Notes under the pieces: model-generated
Told to the model about the DNA's origin: nothing
Databases searched by the model: none
The model's input: only the letters and a program-made list of their open reading frames with translations
Shown: positions 31,501 to 52,840 of the stretch, in pieces
Layout: the number at the start of each line of letters is the position of its first letter
Position numbering within the stretch: the first letter of the stretch is position 1
Assembly: GCF_016937655.1 (NCBI RefSeq)
Contig: NZ_JAFHKL010000008.1
Location: forward strand, 186,001-250,000
Reading direction: 5' to 3'
DNA: 64,000 nucleotides
DNA from: Chromobacterium alkanivorans
GTDB lineage: Bacteria; Pseudomonadota; Gammaproteobacteria; Burkholderiales; Chromobacteriaceae
Position numbers and translations under genes: made by a program

Positions 31501-33241
31501 TGCGCGAGGGCTACGCGGTGGAATGGCGCGACGCGGCGGGCGGCGAACCGGCCGCGCTGCCGGAGTCCATCGCCATCCTGAGCGACGCGGGGCAGGCGGC
31601 GGCGGGGCTGGCCGCGATGCTGCGCGACGAAGGCAAGGAGGCCGTCGTCGTGGCGGCGGTGGCGGACATTCCCTTCGACAAGGCGGGCCTGATCGTCGAT
31701 TGCCGCGGGCTGGAGGCGCGCGGCGACGCGCCGGCGCCGGCGGTTTACGCCGGCGCGCTGGAACTGTTCGCCACGGCCGCGCGCCGCGAGCGGCCGTGCC
31801 GCATCGCCGTGGCGCTGGCGCCGGACGCGCCGGCCTCGGCGCCGCTGCAGGCGCTGTCGCGCGCGGTGGCGATGGAAACGCCGCATCTGCAGACGCAGGC
31901 GCTGCATGCCGGCGACGCGCGGGCGATCCGCCGCGGCCTCGATTGCTTCGAGCGCGAGACCGAAGTCGCGGTGCGGGGCGAGGCGATCACCGCGCCGCGC
32001 TTCGACGAGCGCGCGCTGCCGCTGCGGGCGGACCTGGCGCTATCGGAGAACGCCACTTGGCTGATCACCGGCGGGCTCGGCGAGCTCGGCCTGCGCGTCG
32101 CCGGCTGGCTCGCCGCCTTGGGCGCGCGCGCCTTGGTGCTGACCGGCCGCCGGCCGGCCGACGCCGCCGCCGAGGCGGCGCTGGCCGCTCTGCGCCGCGA
32201 CGGGGTGGAGGTGAAAGTATGGCAGGCCGACGTGGCGGTGGAGGCGGACGTCGACGCGCTGCTGGCCGAGATCGACGCGACGCTGCCGCCGCTGCGCGGC
32301 GTCTGCCATCTGGCGGGCGTGGTCGAGGATTGCCTGGTCGGCGACGTGACGCCGGCCTCGCTGGCCGCGACCCTGGCCGGCAAGGCCCGCGGCGCCTGGT
32401 TGCTGCATGAACGCACGCTGGCGTATCCGCTGGAGCACTTCGTGCTGTTCTCGTCGGCGGCCGCCGCCTTCGGCGCGCCGGGGCAATCGAGCTACGCGAT
32501 GGCCAACGCCTATCTCGACGCGCTGGCCGCGCGCAGGCGCGAGCAAGGGCTGCCCGCGCTGTCCATCGCCTGGGGGCCGTGGCAGGACGTCGGCATGCTG
32601 GCCCGCTCGAGCGCCAACGCCAAGCGGCGGCTCGCGCAGCTGGGCATAGGCCAGATCGAGGCCGAGTGCGGCCGCGCCACCTTCGAGATCGCGCTGGCGG
32701 CGGACCTGCCGCCGCACATGGTGCTGCTGCCCATCGATTGGGGGCGGCTGATCGAACAATGGCCGCCGCATGTGCCGGCCAGCCGCTTCGCCGGCATCGC
32801 TTCCGCGCGGCCGGGCGCGGGCTCGACCTCCTCGGTCAGCGAGTTGCTGGCGCTGACTCCGGACGAGCGGCGGATCCGGCTGTTCCAGCTGCTGGCGGAA
32901 GACGCCGCGCTGGTGACCGGCACGCCGCTGGCCTCGCTGGACCCCGAGCGTTCCTTGTTCGACTACGACCTGGACTCCCTGCTGATCACCGATCTGCGCG
33001 TATTGCTGGAAAAGCGTTTCGGCCGCGCGATCCCGACCACGGTGATTTTCTCGAACCCGACCATAGCCGCGCTGGCGGACCATCTGGCGCGGACGGTGTT
33101 CGGCGCGGCCGAGGCGGAGGCGACGGCCGCCGCGCCCGCCGCCGAGACGGAAGCGCCGGCGGACGCCGCTTCGCTGTCGCAGGAGGAAATCGTGGAAATG
33201 CTGTCCGCGAAACTGGACGAACTGAATAGAAAGGGCGCGCG

Positions 33242-33245
<4 letters not shown>
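28575..33245 (+). CDS. depB: DepB: KS-(AT relic)-DH-KR-ACP polyketide synthase module
   Basis: 1556 residues. KS (1-430) with TACSTS Cys179 and THGTGT His315. A shrunken AT relic lies at about 525-660, in which the usual GHSxGE is replaced by ATGDGV (561-566), so no nucleophile remains. DH has His745 (HVIYD, Gly and Pro of HxxxGxxxxP lost) and Asp898 in LDSVLQ. KR (about 1155-1350) has GGLGELG and Tyr1307; the LDD-type position reads VED, suggesting a D-configured alcohol. ACP carries Ser1468. The C-terminal helix EEIVEMLSAKLDELNRK is likely a docking element. It would add malonate and make the C4-C5 alkene of the FK228 heptenoyl chain. Malonyl loading must be in trans. Confidence 0.93.
30150..30545 (+). 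other. decayed acyltransferase domain inside depB
   Basis: The segment still shows AT landmarks in order: FAFGG (for FVFxGQG), LELWQASGVVPASV, then AFAAGALSLADARQRRADRA (for the VAGVLSLEDALRLVAxRG helix), and SAASGLPLD (for SSVTGxxL). The region between them is cut down to about 130 residues from about 300, and the catalytic serine is gone. Confidence 0.75.
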
Positions 33246-36789
<3,544 letters not shown>

Positions 36790-36793
<4 letters not shown>

Positions 36794-39700
36794 CCATGGC
36801 ACGGCTCATGACCGATCTTGCCGACGCGGGCGTCACGCTGCGCCGTCGCGGCGATCAGCTTCAGGTGCAGGCGCCGCAGGGCGCGCTCGACGAGGCGCTG
36901 GTCGCGCGGCTGCGCGACGCCAAGGAGGCGCTGCTGCGCGTGCTGGACGACGAGGGCGCGCGCGCCGCGCCGCTGTCGCCGGCGCAGCCGGGCGAGGCCG
37001 GCGACGCGGCGGCGCTGTCGCCGGGGCAGGCCCGTCTGGTCGCGGCGACGCGGCTGGGCGATCCGGCGATGTACAACGAACAGGCCGCGATCGAGCTCGC
37101 CGACGCCGTCGACGCGGAGGCCGTTGCCCGCGCGTTCGCGGCGTTGGCGCGCCGGCACGACATCCTGCGCACCGTCTTCAGCGACGGCGAGCCGGGGCAA
37201 CAGACGGTTCTGCCCGAGCCGCTGGTCGTCTTGCAAACGTGGGCGGTGGACGGCGACGACGCCTTGCGCGCGCGCGCCGCCGAACTGGCCCGCCAGCCCT
37301 TCGCCGCCGGCGCGCCGATGTGGCGAGTCGATCTGTTCTCGACGCCCGGGCGCGCCGCGGTGCTGGTGCTGACCATCCATCACGCCATCTTCGACCGCTG
37401 GTCGATGAGCGTGCTGATCCGCGATTTCAGCGCCTATCTCGCATCGCCGGACGCGCCCGAGGCCTCGGCGCCCCGGCTCAGCTATCGCGATTTTTCCGCC
37501 TGGCAGCGCCGCTGGATGGCGTCGTCGGACTACGCCGCGCAACTGGACGACTGGATCGACGCGCTGGCGCAGGTGGACGAGGTGCCGGCGATACGCGGCG
37601 ACCGCGCGCGTCCGCCGGCGCTGAGCGGGCGCGGCGGCACCGAGCGCTTCGAGATTCCGGCCGACTGCATGGACGCGGCGGCCGCGTTTTCGCGTGCCCG
37701 CAACGCCACCTTGTTCACCACCTTGTTCAGCGCTTTCGCGCTGCTGCAGCATCGCTACACCGGCGAGGCGCGCGCGCTGACGCTGACGCCGGCGGCCAAT
37801 CGGCCGTTCCAGGCGGCGGAGGACATCGCCGGCTACTTCGTCAACCTGGTTGCGCTGGCCACCGAGATGGGCGAGGACGACAGCTTCGGCGCCATGGTGG
37901 ATAGGGTCCGCGACGCGAGCGCGCGGGCCTTCGCGCGCCAGGGCGTGCCGCTGGACGCCGTCGTGGAACGGCTGCGCGCGCGCGGCGGACCCCGGCACGA
38001 GCAGTTCGCCCAGACCGTGTTCGCCTTCCAGAACGTCCGCCTGCCGGCGGTGCGCACCGCGAGCGGCGCGGCCACGCCGTTCGATCTGGACAGCCCGTTC
38101 GCGCGCTTCGATCTTTATTTGTCGATCGAGGGCGACGAGCGCGGCACCTTCGCGGTCTGGCAGTACAACACCGATCTGTACGAGGCGGCCACCATCCGCC
38201 AGCTGGGCGAGCATTATCTGACCTTGCTGCGCGCGGCGCTGGCGTCGCCCGACACGGACGCGCGCGCCTTGCCCATGCTGTCCGGAGAGGAAGAGGCGCT
38301 GCTGCGCGGCTGGGGGCGGCATGAGCTGCCTTACCGCGCCGACGCCGCGATGGACCAGTTGTTCCGCGAACGCGCGGCGGCTCATCCCGGACGCATCGCG
38401 CTGGAGCAGGGCGGCGCGCGCTGGACTTACGCGGAGCTCGATCAGTGGTCGGACCGTGCGGCCGGCGCGCTGCGCGCGGCCGGCGTCGAGGCGGGCGCGC
38501 TGGTGGGCGTCGCCGGCGAGCGCTCGCCGCGCCTGCTCGCCGTCTTTCTCGCGGCGCTGAAGGCGGGCGCCGCCTATCTGCCGCTCGATCCCATGTATCC
38601 GGCCGCGCGCTTGCGCGCGATGACGGCGGACGCCGCGCCCGCGCTGATGATAGTCGCCGACGGGCTGGACGCCGGCTGGCTCGGCGATTACGCCGGACCG
38701 GTGCTCAGCCTGGCCGACTGCGAAGCCGACGCCGCGACGCCGCTCCCGGCCGAAGCGCGGCGCGCGGGTCCGGAAGACCTGGCCTATGTGATGTACACCT
38801 CGGGTTCCACCGGGCAGCCCAAGGGCGTGGCGGTTCCGCACCGCGCGGTGACGCGGCTCGCCACCGGCGGCGGCTACGCGCGGCTGGACGCGTCGACGGT
38901 GATGCTGCAGCAGTCGCCGCTGGGCTTCGACGCGTCGACCTTCGAAATCTGGGGCTGCTGGCTGAACGGCGGGCGGCTGGTGCTCGCGGAGCCGGGCATG
39001 CCCTTTCTGGACGCGGCGTCCCGCGACGGCGTCACCACGATGTGGCTGACCGCCGATCTGTTCCGCATGGCGGTGGAGGAGGAGCCGGCCGCGTTAGTCG
39101 GCCTGCGCGAATTGCTGACCGGCGGCGACGCGCTGCCGGCGGCGAGCTGCCGCGCCTTTCTCGAGGCCTGCCCCGGCGTGGCGCTGATCAACGGCTACGG
39201 CCCGACGGAAAACACCACTTTCACTTGCAGCCATAGGGTGACCGCCGACGACGCGCGGCGCGGCTCGATTCCGATCGGGCGGCCTATCGGCAATACCGAG
39301 GTGCGGGTGGTCGACGCGCAAGGCCGGCTGGTGCCGGTCGGCGTGCCCGGCGAATTGTGGGCGGGCGGCGACGGGCTCGCGCTCGGCTATCTGGGGCGCG
39401 CCGACTTGACGGCGGAGCGCTTCGTCGCGGCGCCGCCGCCGGACGGCGGGCGCTGGTATCGCACCGGCGACCGCGTGCGCTGGCGGCGCGACGGGGTGCT
39501 GGAATTCCTCGGCCGGATCGACGAGCAGATCAAGCTGCGCGGCTACCGGATAGAACTCGGCGAGATCGAGGCGACGCTGGGCCATCATCCCGGCCTGAGC
39601 GGCTGCGCCGTCGCGCTGCGGCGCAGCGCCGCGGACGAGAAGCAGCTGGTCGGCTATCTGGTGGCGCGGCCGGACGCGGGCGAGGCCGCGGACACGGCGG

Positions 39701-42700
39701 CGGTGCAGGCGTGGCTGGAGGCGCGGCTGCCGGGCTATATGGTGCCGCGCGTCTGGCTGTGGCTGGACGCCTTGCCGCAGTCCGCCAACGGCAAGGTGGA
39801 CCGCAAGCGTCTGCCTGAGCCGGTGGTCGAAGCGGGCGCGGCGGCGGCGGAGAACGAGGCCGAGGCGGCGCTGGTGGAGATCTGGCAAGGGCTGCTGGGG
39901 CTGGAGCGGGTCGGGGTCCGGGACAACTTCTTCGCGTTGGGCGGCGATTCCATCTTGAGCATCCAGATGGCGTCGCGGGCGGCGGAACGGGGCTTGCGCA
40001 TCAGCCCGCAACAGGTGTTCCGCCATCCGACGATAGCGGAACTGGCGGCGGAGAGCGGCGCGGCGGAAGACGTCGGCGCTCAGGCGGAGCAGGGCGAGGT
40101 GGAAGGCGAAGTGAGGCCGGGTCCGATTCAGGCCTGGTATCTGGACTGGCCGAGGACGGACTGGGAGCAGTTCAGCCAGGGGGCTTATCTGGGCCTGGAC
40201 GGCGTCGTCGATCCCGAGGCGCTGATCGCCGCGCTGCAGGCGGTGGCGCAACGCCACGACGCGCTGCGGATAGGCTGGCGGCGGGACGGCGAGCGCTGGA
40301 TTCAGGAAAGCGGCGCCGGCGCGCCGGTGGAGGTGAAGGCCGTGGATTTGCGCGGCCTGGCCGATGCCGAGGCTGCGCTGGAGCGCGACGCGGCGGAACT
40401 GCAGGCGGGTCTGCGTCTGGACGGCGCCAGCCTGTGGGCGGCGCGGCTGTACCGGCTGGACGCGGGCTGGCGCTTGCTGTGGCTGGCGCATCACGCCTCG
40501 GTGGACGGGGTGTCGTGGCGGATTCTGCTGGAAGACCTGTGGCGAGCCTACGCGGCGCTGAGCCGGGGCGAGGCGGCGGCATGGCCGGCCAAGACCATGT
40601 CGTACCAGGCCTGGTCGCGGCGGCTGTGGGAGTGGGCGGAGACCCTGCCGGAATCGACGCTGCGCTACTGGCGGGAGATGGACGCGCCGGGGATGTCCCT
40701 GCCCGGCGTCGGCGCGGGCGAGGACACGGTGGCGGCGGAGTCGCGCGTGTCGCTGCAGTGGGACGCGGAGACGACGGAACGCTGGCTGCGGCAGGCGGGC
40801 GAGGCCTACCGGATGCGTCCGGAGGAATTGCTGGTGGCGGCGCTGGCGCGCGCCTTGCGCCGATGGACGGGCGCCGAGGAATGCGTGCTGGACTTGGAAG
40901 GCCATGGCCGGGACGGGCTGGCGGGCGTGGACGTGTCGCGCACCGTGGGCTGGTTCACCAGCCTGTATCCGTTGCGGCTGCCGCAGAGCGGCGAGCTGTC
41001 GCGCGAGCTGAAGTCGGTGAAGGAGAGGATGCGCGGGGCGCCGGACGGCGGCATCGCTTACCACGCGCTGCGCTACGGCGGGCGGGGGGCGGAACTGGGC
41101 GGCCATGCGCGCACGGTGTGCTTCAACTACCTGGGCCAATGGCGTCTGGACGAGGGCGGCGAGCCGCGCGCGACATGGCTGGGCGAGCCGCCGGGCGGGA
41201 CGCGCTCGGCGGGGATGGCGCGGCGCTACGCGCTGGACGTGGTGGCGCAGGTGCACGAGGGCCGGCTGCGGGTGGACTGGCTGTACAACGCGGCGCGGCA
41301 AGAGCAGGGCGCGGTCGCGGCGCTGGCCGAGGGTTTCCGCGCCGAGCTGGAAGCGGTGCTGGCGCATTGCCTGTCGCCGCAGTCGGGCGGCCTGACGCCG
41401 TCGGACCTGCCGCTCGCCCAGCTGGAGCAGTGCGACATCGACGCGATCGAGCGCGAGCATCCGCGGCTGGAGGCGCTGTACGGCGTCACGCCGCTGCAGC
41501 AGGGCATTCTGTTCCATTCCATCGCCGACGACGGCGCGCCGCTCTACATCGAGCAACTGCATTGGAAAATGAGCGGAGCCTTGGACGCGGAGCGCTTCCG
41601 CCGCGCCTGGTTCGACGTCGCGGCGGCGCACGCCTCGCTGCGCACCACCTTCCGCTGGCGAGGGCTGAAGAGCGCGGTGCAAATCGTCCATCCGCGTCTG
41701 GACCCGGACTGGGACGCGCTGGATTGGCGCGCGCTGTCCGCCGAGGCCTGCGCCGGCCGCTTCGCCGCGCTGCGCGAGCTTGACCGCGAACGCGGCTTTG
41801 ATCTCGAGCGCGGGCCCTTGCTGCGCGGCACCCTGATCCGCGAGCCCGGCGAGACCTGGCGTTTTCTGTGGAGCTACCACCACGCGGTCGTCGACGGCTG
41901 GTCGGTGCCCTTGATCCTGAAGCAGGTGCTCGGCCGTTACGCCGAGCTGGGCGCCGGCGAAGCGGCTCCGCTGGCGGGCAGCCGTTTTCAGCCCTTCGTC
42001 GACTGGCTGGCCGCGCGGGACGCGCGCGAGCAGGCCGCGTACTGGCGGCAAGTGCTGGACGGCGTCGAGGAGCCCACGCCCATCGGCTTCGCGTCTCCGG
42101 CGCGCGGCCCTCAAGCGCAGGGCCAGGGCCGGCGCGCCTTCGTCTTCGACGCGGCGCTGCGCGATCAGGTCGACCGCGCAGCGCGGCGGGCCGGCGTGAC
42201 CCGCGCCAGCCTGCTGGCCGGCGCCTGGGCGCTGACGCTGGGCTACGCCGGCGGCGGGCGCGAGGTGGTGTTCGGCACCACGCTGTCCGGCCGACCGGCG
42301 ACGCTGCCGGGCGTCGAGCAGATGGTGGGCCTCTTCATCAACACGGTGCCGGCGCGCGTGAGCATAGACGACGAGGCGCGGGTATCGGAGTGGCTGCGCC
42401 AGCTGCATGGCCAGCAGAGCGAGCGGGCCAGGCTGGGCGCCGCCTCGCTGACCGACATCCGGCGCTGGGCGGGCTACGACGGCGGCGAGCTGCTGAGCAG
42501 CTTGTTCGTGGTGGAAAACTACCCGGTGGACCGGACCCTGGTCCGAGGCGACGCCGGTTTCGACGTCAGCGAGTTCGCGGCGGCGGAGACGCGCACCAAC
42601 TATCCGCTGGTTGGCCAGCTGATCCCGGGCGAAGAGACCGTGCTCTACGTCGACTTCGACGCCGCGCGTTACGACGAGGAGGGCATAGGCCGGCTGGGCG

Positions 42701-45700
42701 CGAGCTTCCTGCATCTGCTGGCCCAGCTCGCCGCGCGGCCGGACGCGCGGCTTGGCGATCTGACCCTGGTCGACGACGAGGAGGCGCGTCGGCTGATTCA
42801 CGACTGGAACGCGACGCCGCCGGTGGGCGACGGCTATCTGCTGCACGCCGGCATAGAGCGGCACGCCGAGCTGACGCCGCTGGCGCCGGCGATCATAGGC
42901 GTAGACGAGGCGATGAATTACCGCGAGCTGGCCGACGAGACCCTGCGCGTGGCCAGGGCGGTGGCGGTGGCGGGCGCGCGGCGCGAACCGGTGGCGGTGC
43001 TGCTGCCGAGGAGCGCGCGCGCGGTGGCCGCCTACTCGGGCGTGATGCGCGCCGGCTGCGCCTACGTGCCGGCCGATCCGGCGATGCCGCCGGGACGCCT
43101 GCGCGATCTGCTGGCCACGGTCGGCCACGTGCTGACGACGCGCGAGCATCTGCCGCTGCTGGACGGCGTCGCGGCGCGCGCGATCCTGATCGAGGAGGAG
43201 CCGCCGGCCGACGTCGCGCTGCCGGAGGCGGCGCCGGACGACCTGGCCTATGTGATGTTCACCTCGGGATCCACCGGCAAGCCAAAGGGAGTGATGATCA
43301 CCCACCGCGCGGCCTCGCTGACGATGGAGGTCTTTCTGCGCGGCTACCAGATCGGCGCGTCCGACCGCTTGATGTGCGTGTCGGCGGCGGGCTTCGATCT
43401 GTCGGTGTTCGATTTCTTCGGCGCGTTCGCGGCGGGCGCCGCGGTCTTGCTGGCGCCGGAGTCGTCGACGATCGCGCCGGGCGTGTGGCTGGACCTGATG
43501 ACGCGCGAGGGGGCGACGGTATGGGAGTCGGTGCCGGCGGTGATGGAGCTGTTGCTGCTCGAATGCCGGCAGAGCGGGCGCGCGCTGCCGCCCTCCTTGA
43601 AGCTGGCGATGCTGAGCGGCGACCGCGTGCCGGTGGGGCTGCCCGCGCAGATCCGCGCGGCCGGGACCTCCGATCCGGAGGTGCTCGCGCTGGGCGGCGC
43701 CACCGAGGCGGCCATCTGGTCGTGCTGGTACGACACGCGGGGGCTGGCGGCCGACGCCGCCTTCGTGCCCTACGGCCGCCATTTGCCGGGGCAGCGGCTC
43801 TATGTGCTGTCCTCCTCGCTGCAGGCGGTGCCGGTGGGCGTGGCGGGCGATTTGTGGATCGCCGGCGCGGGCGTGGCCTTGGGCTATCTCGGCCAGCCCG
43901 ATCTCACGGCCTACCGCTTCGTCGACAACCCCTTTGTGCCGGGCGAGCGGATGTACCGGACCGGCGATCGCGCGCGCGCGCTTGCCGACGGCAATCTGGA
44001 GTTCCTGGGACGGGTGGACGACCAGGTCAAGATCGGCGGCTTCCGGATCGAGATCGGCGAAATCGAAGCCGCGCTCGCGGCGGCGCCGGGCGTGGAGCGC
44101 GGCGTGGCCTCGGTGATCGAGCGCGAGGGCCGGCGGATCATCGCCGGCTATGTGCTGCCGCGGCCGGACGGGGGCTTCGATCCCGCCGCGATTCGCGACG
44201 CGCTGGCGCGGCGTCTGCCGCCTTACATGCTGCCCGCGTCGATCATGGCGCTGGACAGCGTGCCGCTGAGCGCCAACGGCAAGGTGGACCGCAAGCGTCT
44301 GCCTGAGCCGGTGGTCGAAGCGGGCGCGGCGGCGGCGGAGAACGAAGCCGAGGCGGCGCTGGTGGAAATCTGGCAAGGGCTGCTGGGGCTGGAGCGCGTC
44401 GGGGTTAGGGACAACTTCTTCGCGTTGGGCGGCGATTCCATCTTGAGCATCCAGATGGCGTCGCGGGCGGCGGAACGGGGCTTGCGCATCAGCCCGCAAC
44501 AGGTGTTCCGCCATCCGACGATAGCGGAACTGGCGGCGGAGAGCGGCGCGGCGGAAGACGTCGGCGCTCAGGCGGAGCAGGGCGAGGTGGAAGGCGAAGT
44601 GAGGCCGGGTCCGATTCAGGCCTGGTATCTGGACTGGCCGGGGACGGACTGGGAGCAGTTCAGCCAGGGGGCTTATCTGGGCCTGGACGGCGTTGTCGAT
44701 CCCGAGGCGCTGATCGCCGCGCTGCAGGCGGTGGCGCAACGCCACGACGCGCTGCGGATAGGCTGGCGGCGGGACGGCGAGCGCTGGATTCAGGAAAGCG
44801 GCGCCGGCGCGCCGGTGGAGGTGAAGGCCGTGGATTTGCGCGGCCTGGCCGATGCCGAGGCCGCGCTGGAGCGCGACGCGGCGGAACTGCAGGCCGGTCT
44901 GCGTCTGGACGGCGCCAGCCTGTGGGCGGCGCGGCTGTACCGGTTGGACGCGGGCTGGCGCTTGCTGTGGCTGGCGCATCACGCCTCGGTGGACGGGGTG
45001 TCGTGGCGGATTCTGCTGGAAGACCTGTGGCGAGCCTACGCGGCGCTGAGCCGGGGCGAGGCGGCGGCATGGCCGGCCAAGACCATGTCGTACCAGGCCT
45101 GGTCGCGGCGGCTGTGGGAGTGGGCGGAGACCCTGCCGGAATCGACGCTGCGCTACTGGCGGGAGATGGACGCGCCGGGGATGTCCCTGCCCGGCGTCGG
45201 CGCGGGCGAGGACACGGTGGCGGCGGAGTCGCGCGTGTCGCTGCAGTGGGACGCGGAGACGACGGAACGCTGGCTGCGGCAGGCGGGCGAGGCCTACCGG
45301 ATGCGTCCGGAGGAATTGCTGGTGGCGGCGCTGGCGCGCGCCTTGCGCCGATGGACGGGCGCCGAGGAATGCGTGCTGGACTTGGAAGGCCATGGCCGGG
45401 ACGGGCTGGCGGGCGTGGACGTGTCGCGCACCGTGGGCTGGTTCACCAGCCTGTATCCGTTGCGGCTGCCGCAGAGCGGCGAGCTGTCGCGCGAGCTGAA
45501 GTCGGTGAAGGAGAGGATGCGCGGGGCGCCGGACGGCGGCATCGCTTACCACGCGCTGCGCTACGGCGGGCGGGGGGCGGAGCTGGGCGGCCATGCGCGC
45601 ACGGTGTGCTTCAACTACCTGGGTCAATGGCGTCTGGACGAGGGCGGCGAGCCGCGAGCGACATGGCTGGGCGAGCCGCCGGGCGGGACGCGCTCGGCGG

Positions 45701-45959
45701 GGATGACGCGGCGCTACGCGCTGGACGTGGTGGCGCAGGTGCACGAGGGCCGGCTGCGGGTGGACTGGCTGTACAACGCAGCTCGGCAAGAGCAGGGCGC
45801 GATCGCGGCGCTGGCCGAGGGTTTCCGCGCCGAGCTGGACGCGGTGCTGACGCATTGCCTGTCGCCGCAGTCGGGCGGCCTGACGCCGTCGGACCTGCCG
45901 CTCGCCCATCTGGACCAGGACGATATCGACGAAGTGTTACAGCTACTGAACGAACAGTC

Positions 45960-45963
<4 letters not shown>
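36790..45963 (+). CDS. depD: DepD: two-module NRPS, C-A(Val)-PCP-E / C-A(Cys-like)-PCP-E
   Basis: 3057 residues. A TubC-like docking domain (1-55) precedes C1, whose active site reads HHAIFDR (His198, Asp202; the usual Gly is Arg203). A1 has code D-A-F-W-L-G-G-T-F, a valine code (Asp714). PCP1 Ser1054; E1 His1234 with HHASVDG and EGHGRD. C2 has HHAVVDG (1697). A2 code is D-L-F-E-M-S-L-I-W, close to the cysteine code but new at two or three positions (Asp2203). PCP2 Ser2550; E2 His2730. Two epimerases predict D-Val then D-Cys, as in FK228. The PCP-E units of both modules are nearly identical in DNA. ATGA overlaps with depC and depE. Confidence 0.94.
39784..41420 (+). repeat. 1.64 kb direct repeat, copy 1 (end of A1-PCP1-E1)
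   Basis: Nearly identical to 44272-45908, with a constant offset of 4488 bases. It begins at the GCCAACGGCAAGGTGGAC stretch of the A10 motif and ends in CTCGCCCA after the E domain. In protein I count about six differences over 545 residues. Confidence 0.97.
44272..45908 (+). repeat. 1.64 kb direct repeat, copy 2 (end of A2-PCP2-E2)
   Basis: Second copy of 39784-41420 in the same frame. Differences include Arg to Gly in WYLDWP(R/G)TDW, Ala to Thr in SAGM(A/T)RRY and a few near the end. Upstream of the repeat the two A domains are quite different, so the boundary is sharp. Confidence 0.97.
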
Positions 45964-51667
<5,704 letters not shown>

Positions 51668-51671
<4 letters not shown>

Positions 51672-52840
51672 ATACACGAGTGAAGGCATTCTCCGCCGTC
51701 GAGGCGGCGCTGGCGGAACCGGAGGCGGCGCTGGCCAACGGCGATTTCGAAGCCGTGGAGCGGCTGATGAGCGGAGTCCGCGAGGCCAACCGAATGAAAG
51801 GCCTCTGGCTGCCGCAGGTGCCGCGAGCCGACGGCGGCCTGGGTCTGAGCCTGCTGGAGCTGGTCGAGGTGGGCGAGCTGCTGGGCGCCTCGCCGCTCGG
51901 CCATTACGCGGTCAACTACCAGGCGCCGGACGCCGGCAACATCGACGTGCTGCTTGAATACGCGACCCCGGCGCAGCGCCGGCGCTGGCTGGAGCCGCTG
52001 TTGCGCGGCGAGCTGCGCAGCTGCTTCGCGGCGACGGAGCCGGAGTCCGCCGGATCGAATCCCTCCTCGCTGAAAACCACGGCGGTGTTCAAGGACGGCG
52101 CCTGGCGTTTGAGCGGCCGCAAATGGTTCGCGTCCGGCGCCGACGGCTCGGGCTTCGCCATCGTGCTGGCCGTCACCGACGAGGCCGCGCCGCTGCACGC
52201 GCGCACCAGCACCTTCATCGTGCCGACCGACGCGCCCGGCTTCCGCCGCGTCCGCAATCTGCGGGTGATGGGCGACGAGGGCTGCGGCTGGGCCAGCCAC
52301 GGCGAACTGGTGCTGGACGATTGCCGGGTGGGCGAAGACGCGATGCTGGGCAAGCCCGGCGAAGGCTTCGTCGTGCTGCAGTCCCGGCTCGCCACCGGGC
52401 GGCTGCATCATTGCGCGCGCTGGATAGGCGTGTGCGAGCGCGCCTTCGCCATCATGTGCCGGCGCGCTTGCCGCCGGGAGCTGGCGGCGGGCGAGCTGCT
52501 GTCCTCGCGCCAGACCGTGCAGAACTGGATCGCCGAGAGCCGCGCGTCGATAGACGCCGCGCGGCTGCTGGTGAACCAGGCGGCCACGCGGCTGCAGAAC
52601 CGCCACGAACGCGCGCAGATCGACATTTCCATCGCTAAATTCTTCGTGGCCGGCGCGACGCAGACCGTGCTCGACCACGCGCTGCAAGTGCAGGGCGCGC
52701 TGGGCGTCAGCGGCGACACGATTCTCAACGTGCTGTGGCGGCACGAACGCGCGGGGCGGATCTACGACGGCCCGGACGAAGTCCACAAGAGCCTGGTGGC
52801 GCGCCATGCGCTGGCCGGCTTCCGCCGGGAGCTGGCGTGA
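51668..52840 (+). CDS. depF: DepF: FadE2-like acyl-CoA dehydrogenase
   Basis: 390 residues, complete acyl-CoA dehydrogenase fold: FAATEPESAGSNPSS (FAD/substrate loop), RKWFASGADG, the helical C-terminal part, and the end motif RIYDGPDEVHKSLVARH. The position of the usual catalytic Glu in the IYEG motif is Asp, as is normal in the FadE2/ACAD10-ACAD11 branch. In FK228 work it is a FadE2-like enzyme of uncertain step, possibly in making the mercaptopropionyl starter. ATGA overlap with depE and GTGA overlap with depG show tight coupling, suggesting DepF and DepG act together. Confidence 0.9.

Noticed and set aside
39094-45909. A 2271-codon open frame on the minus strand inside depD
   Set aside because: It is antisense to conserved NRPS domains, rich in Arg/His/Pro/Gln, and explained by the extreme GC bias. 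The same holds for the long minus frames over depA, depB and depC.
44922-45959. Upstream extension of the depE frame
   Set aside because: It is out of frame with depD, has a low-complexity composition and no NRPS motif. The ATGA junction at 45960 with a normal C-domain opening is the real start.
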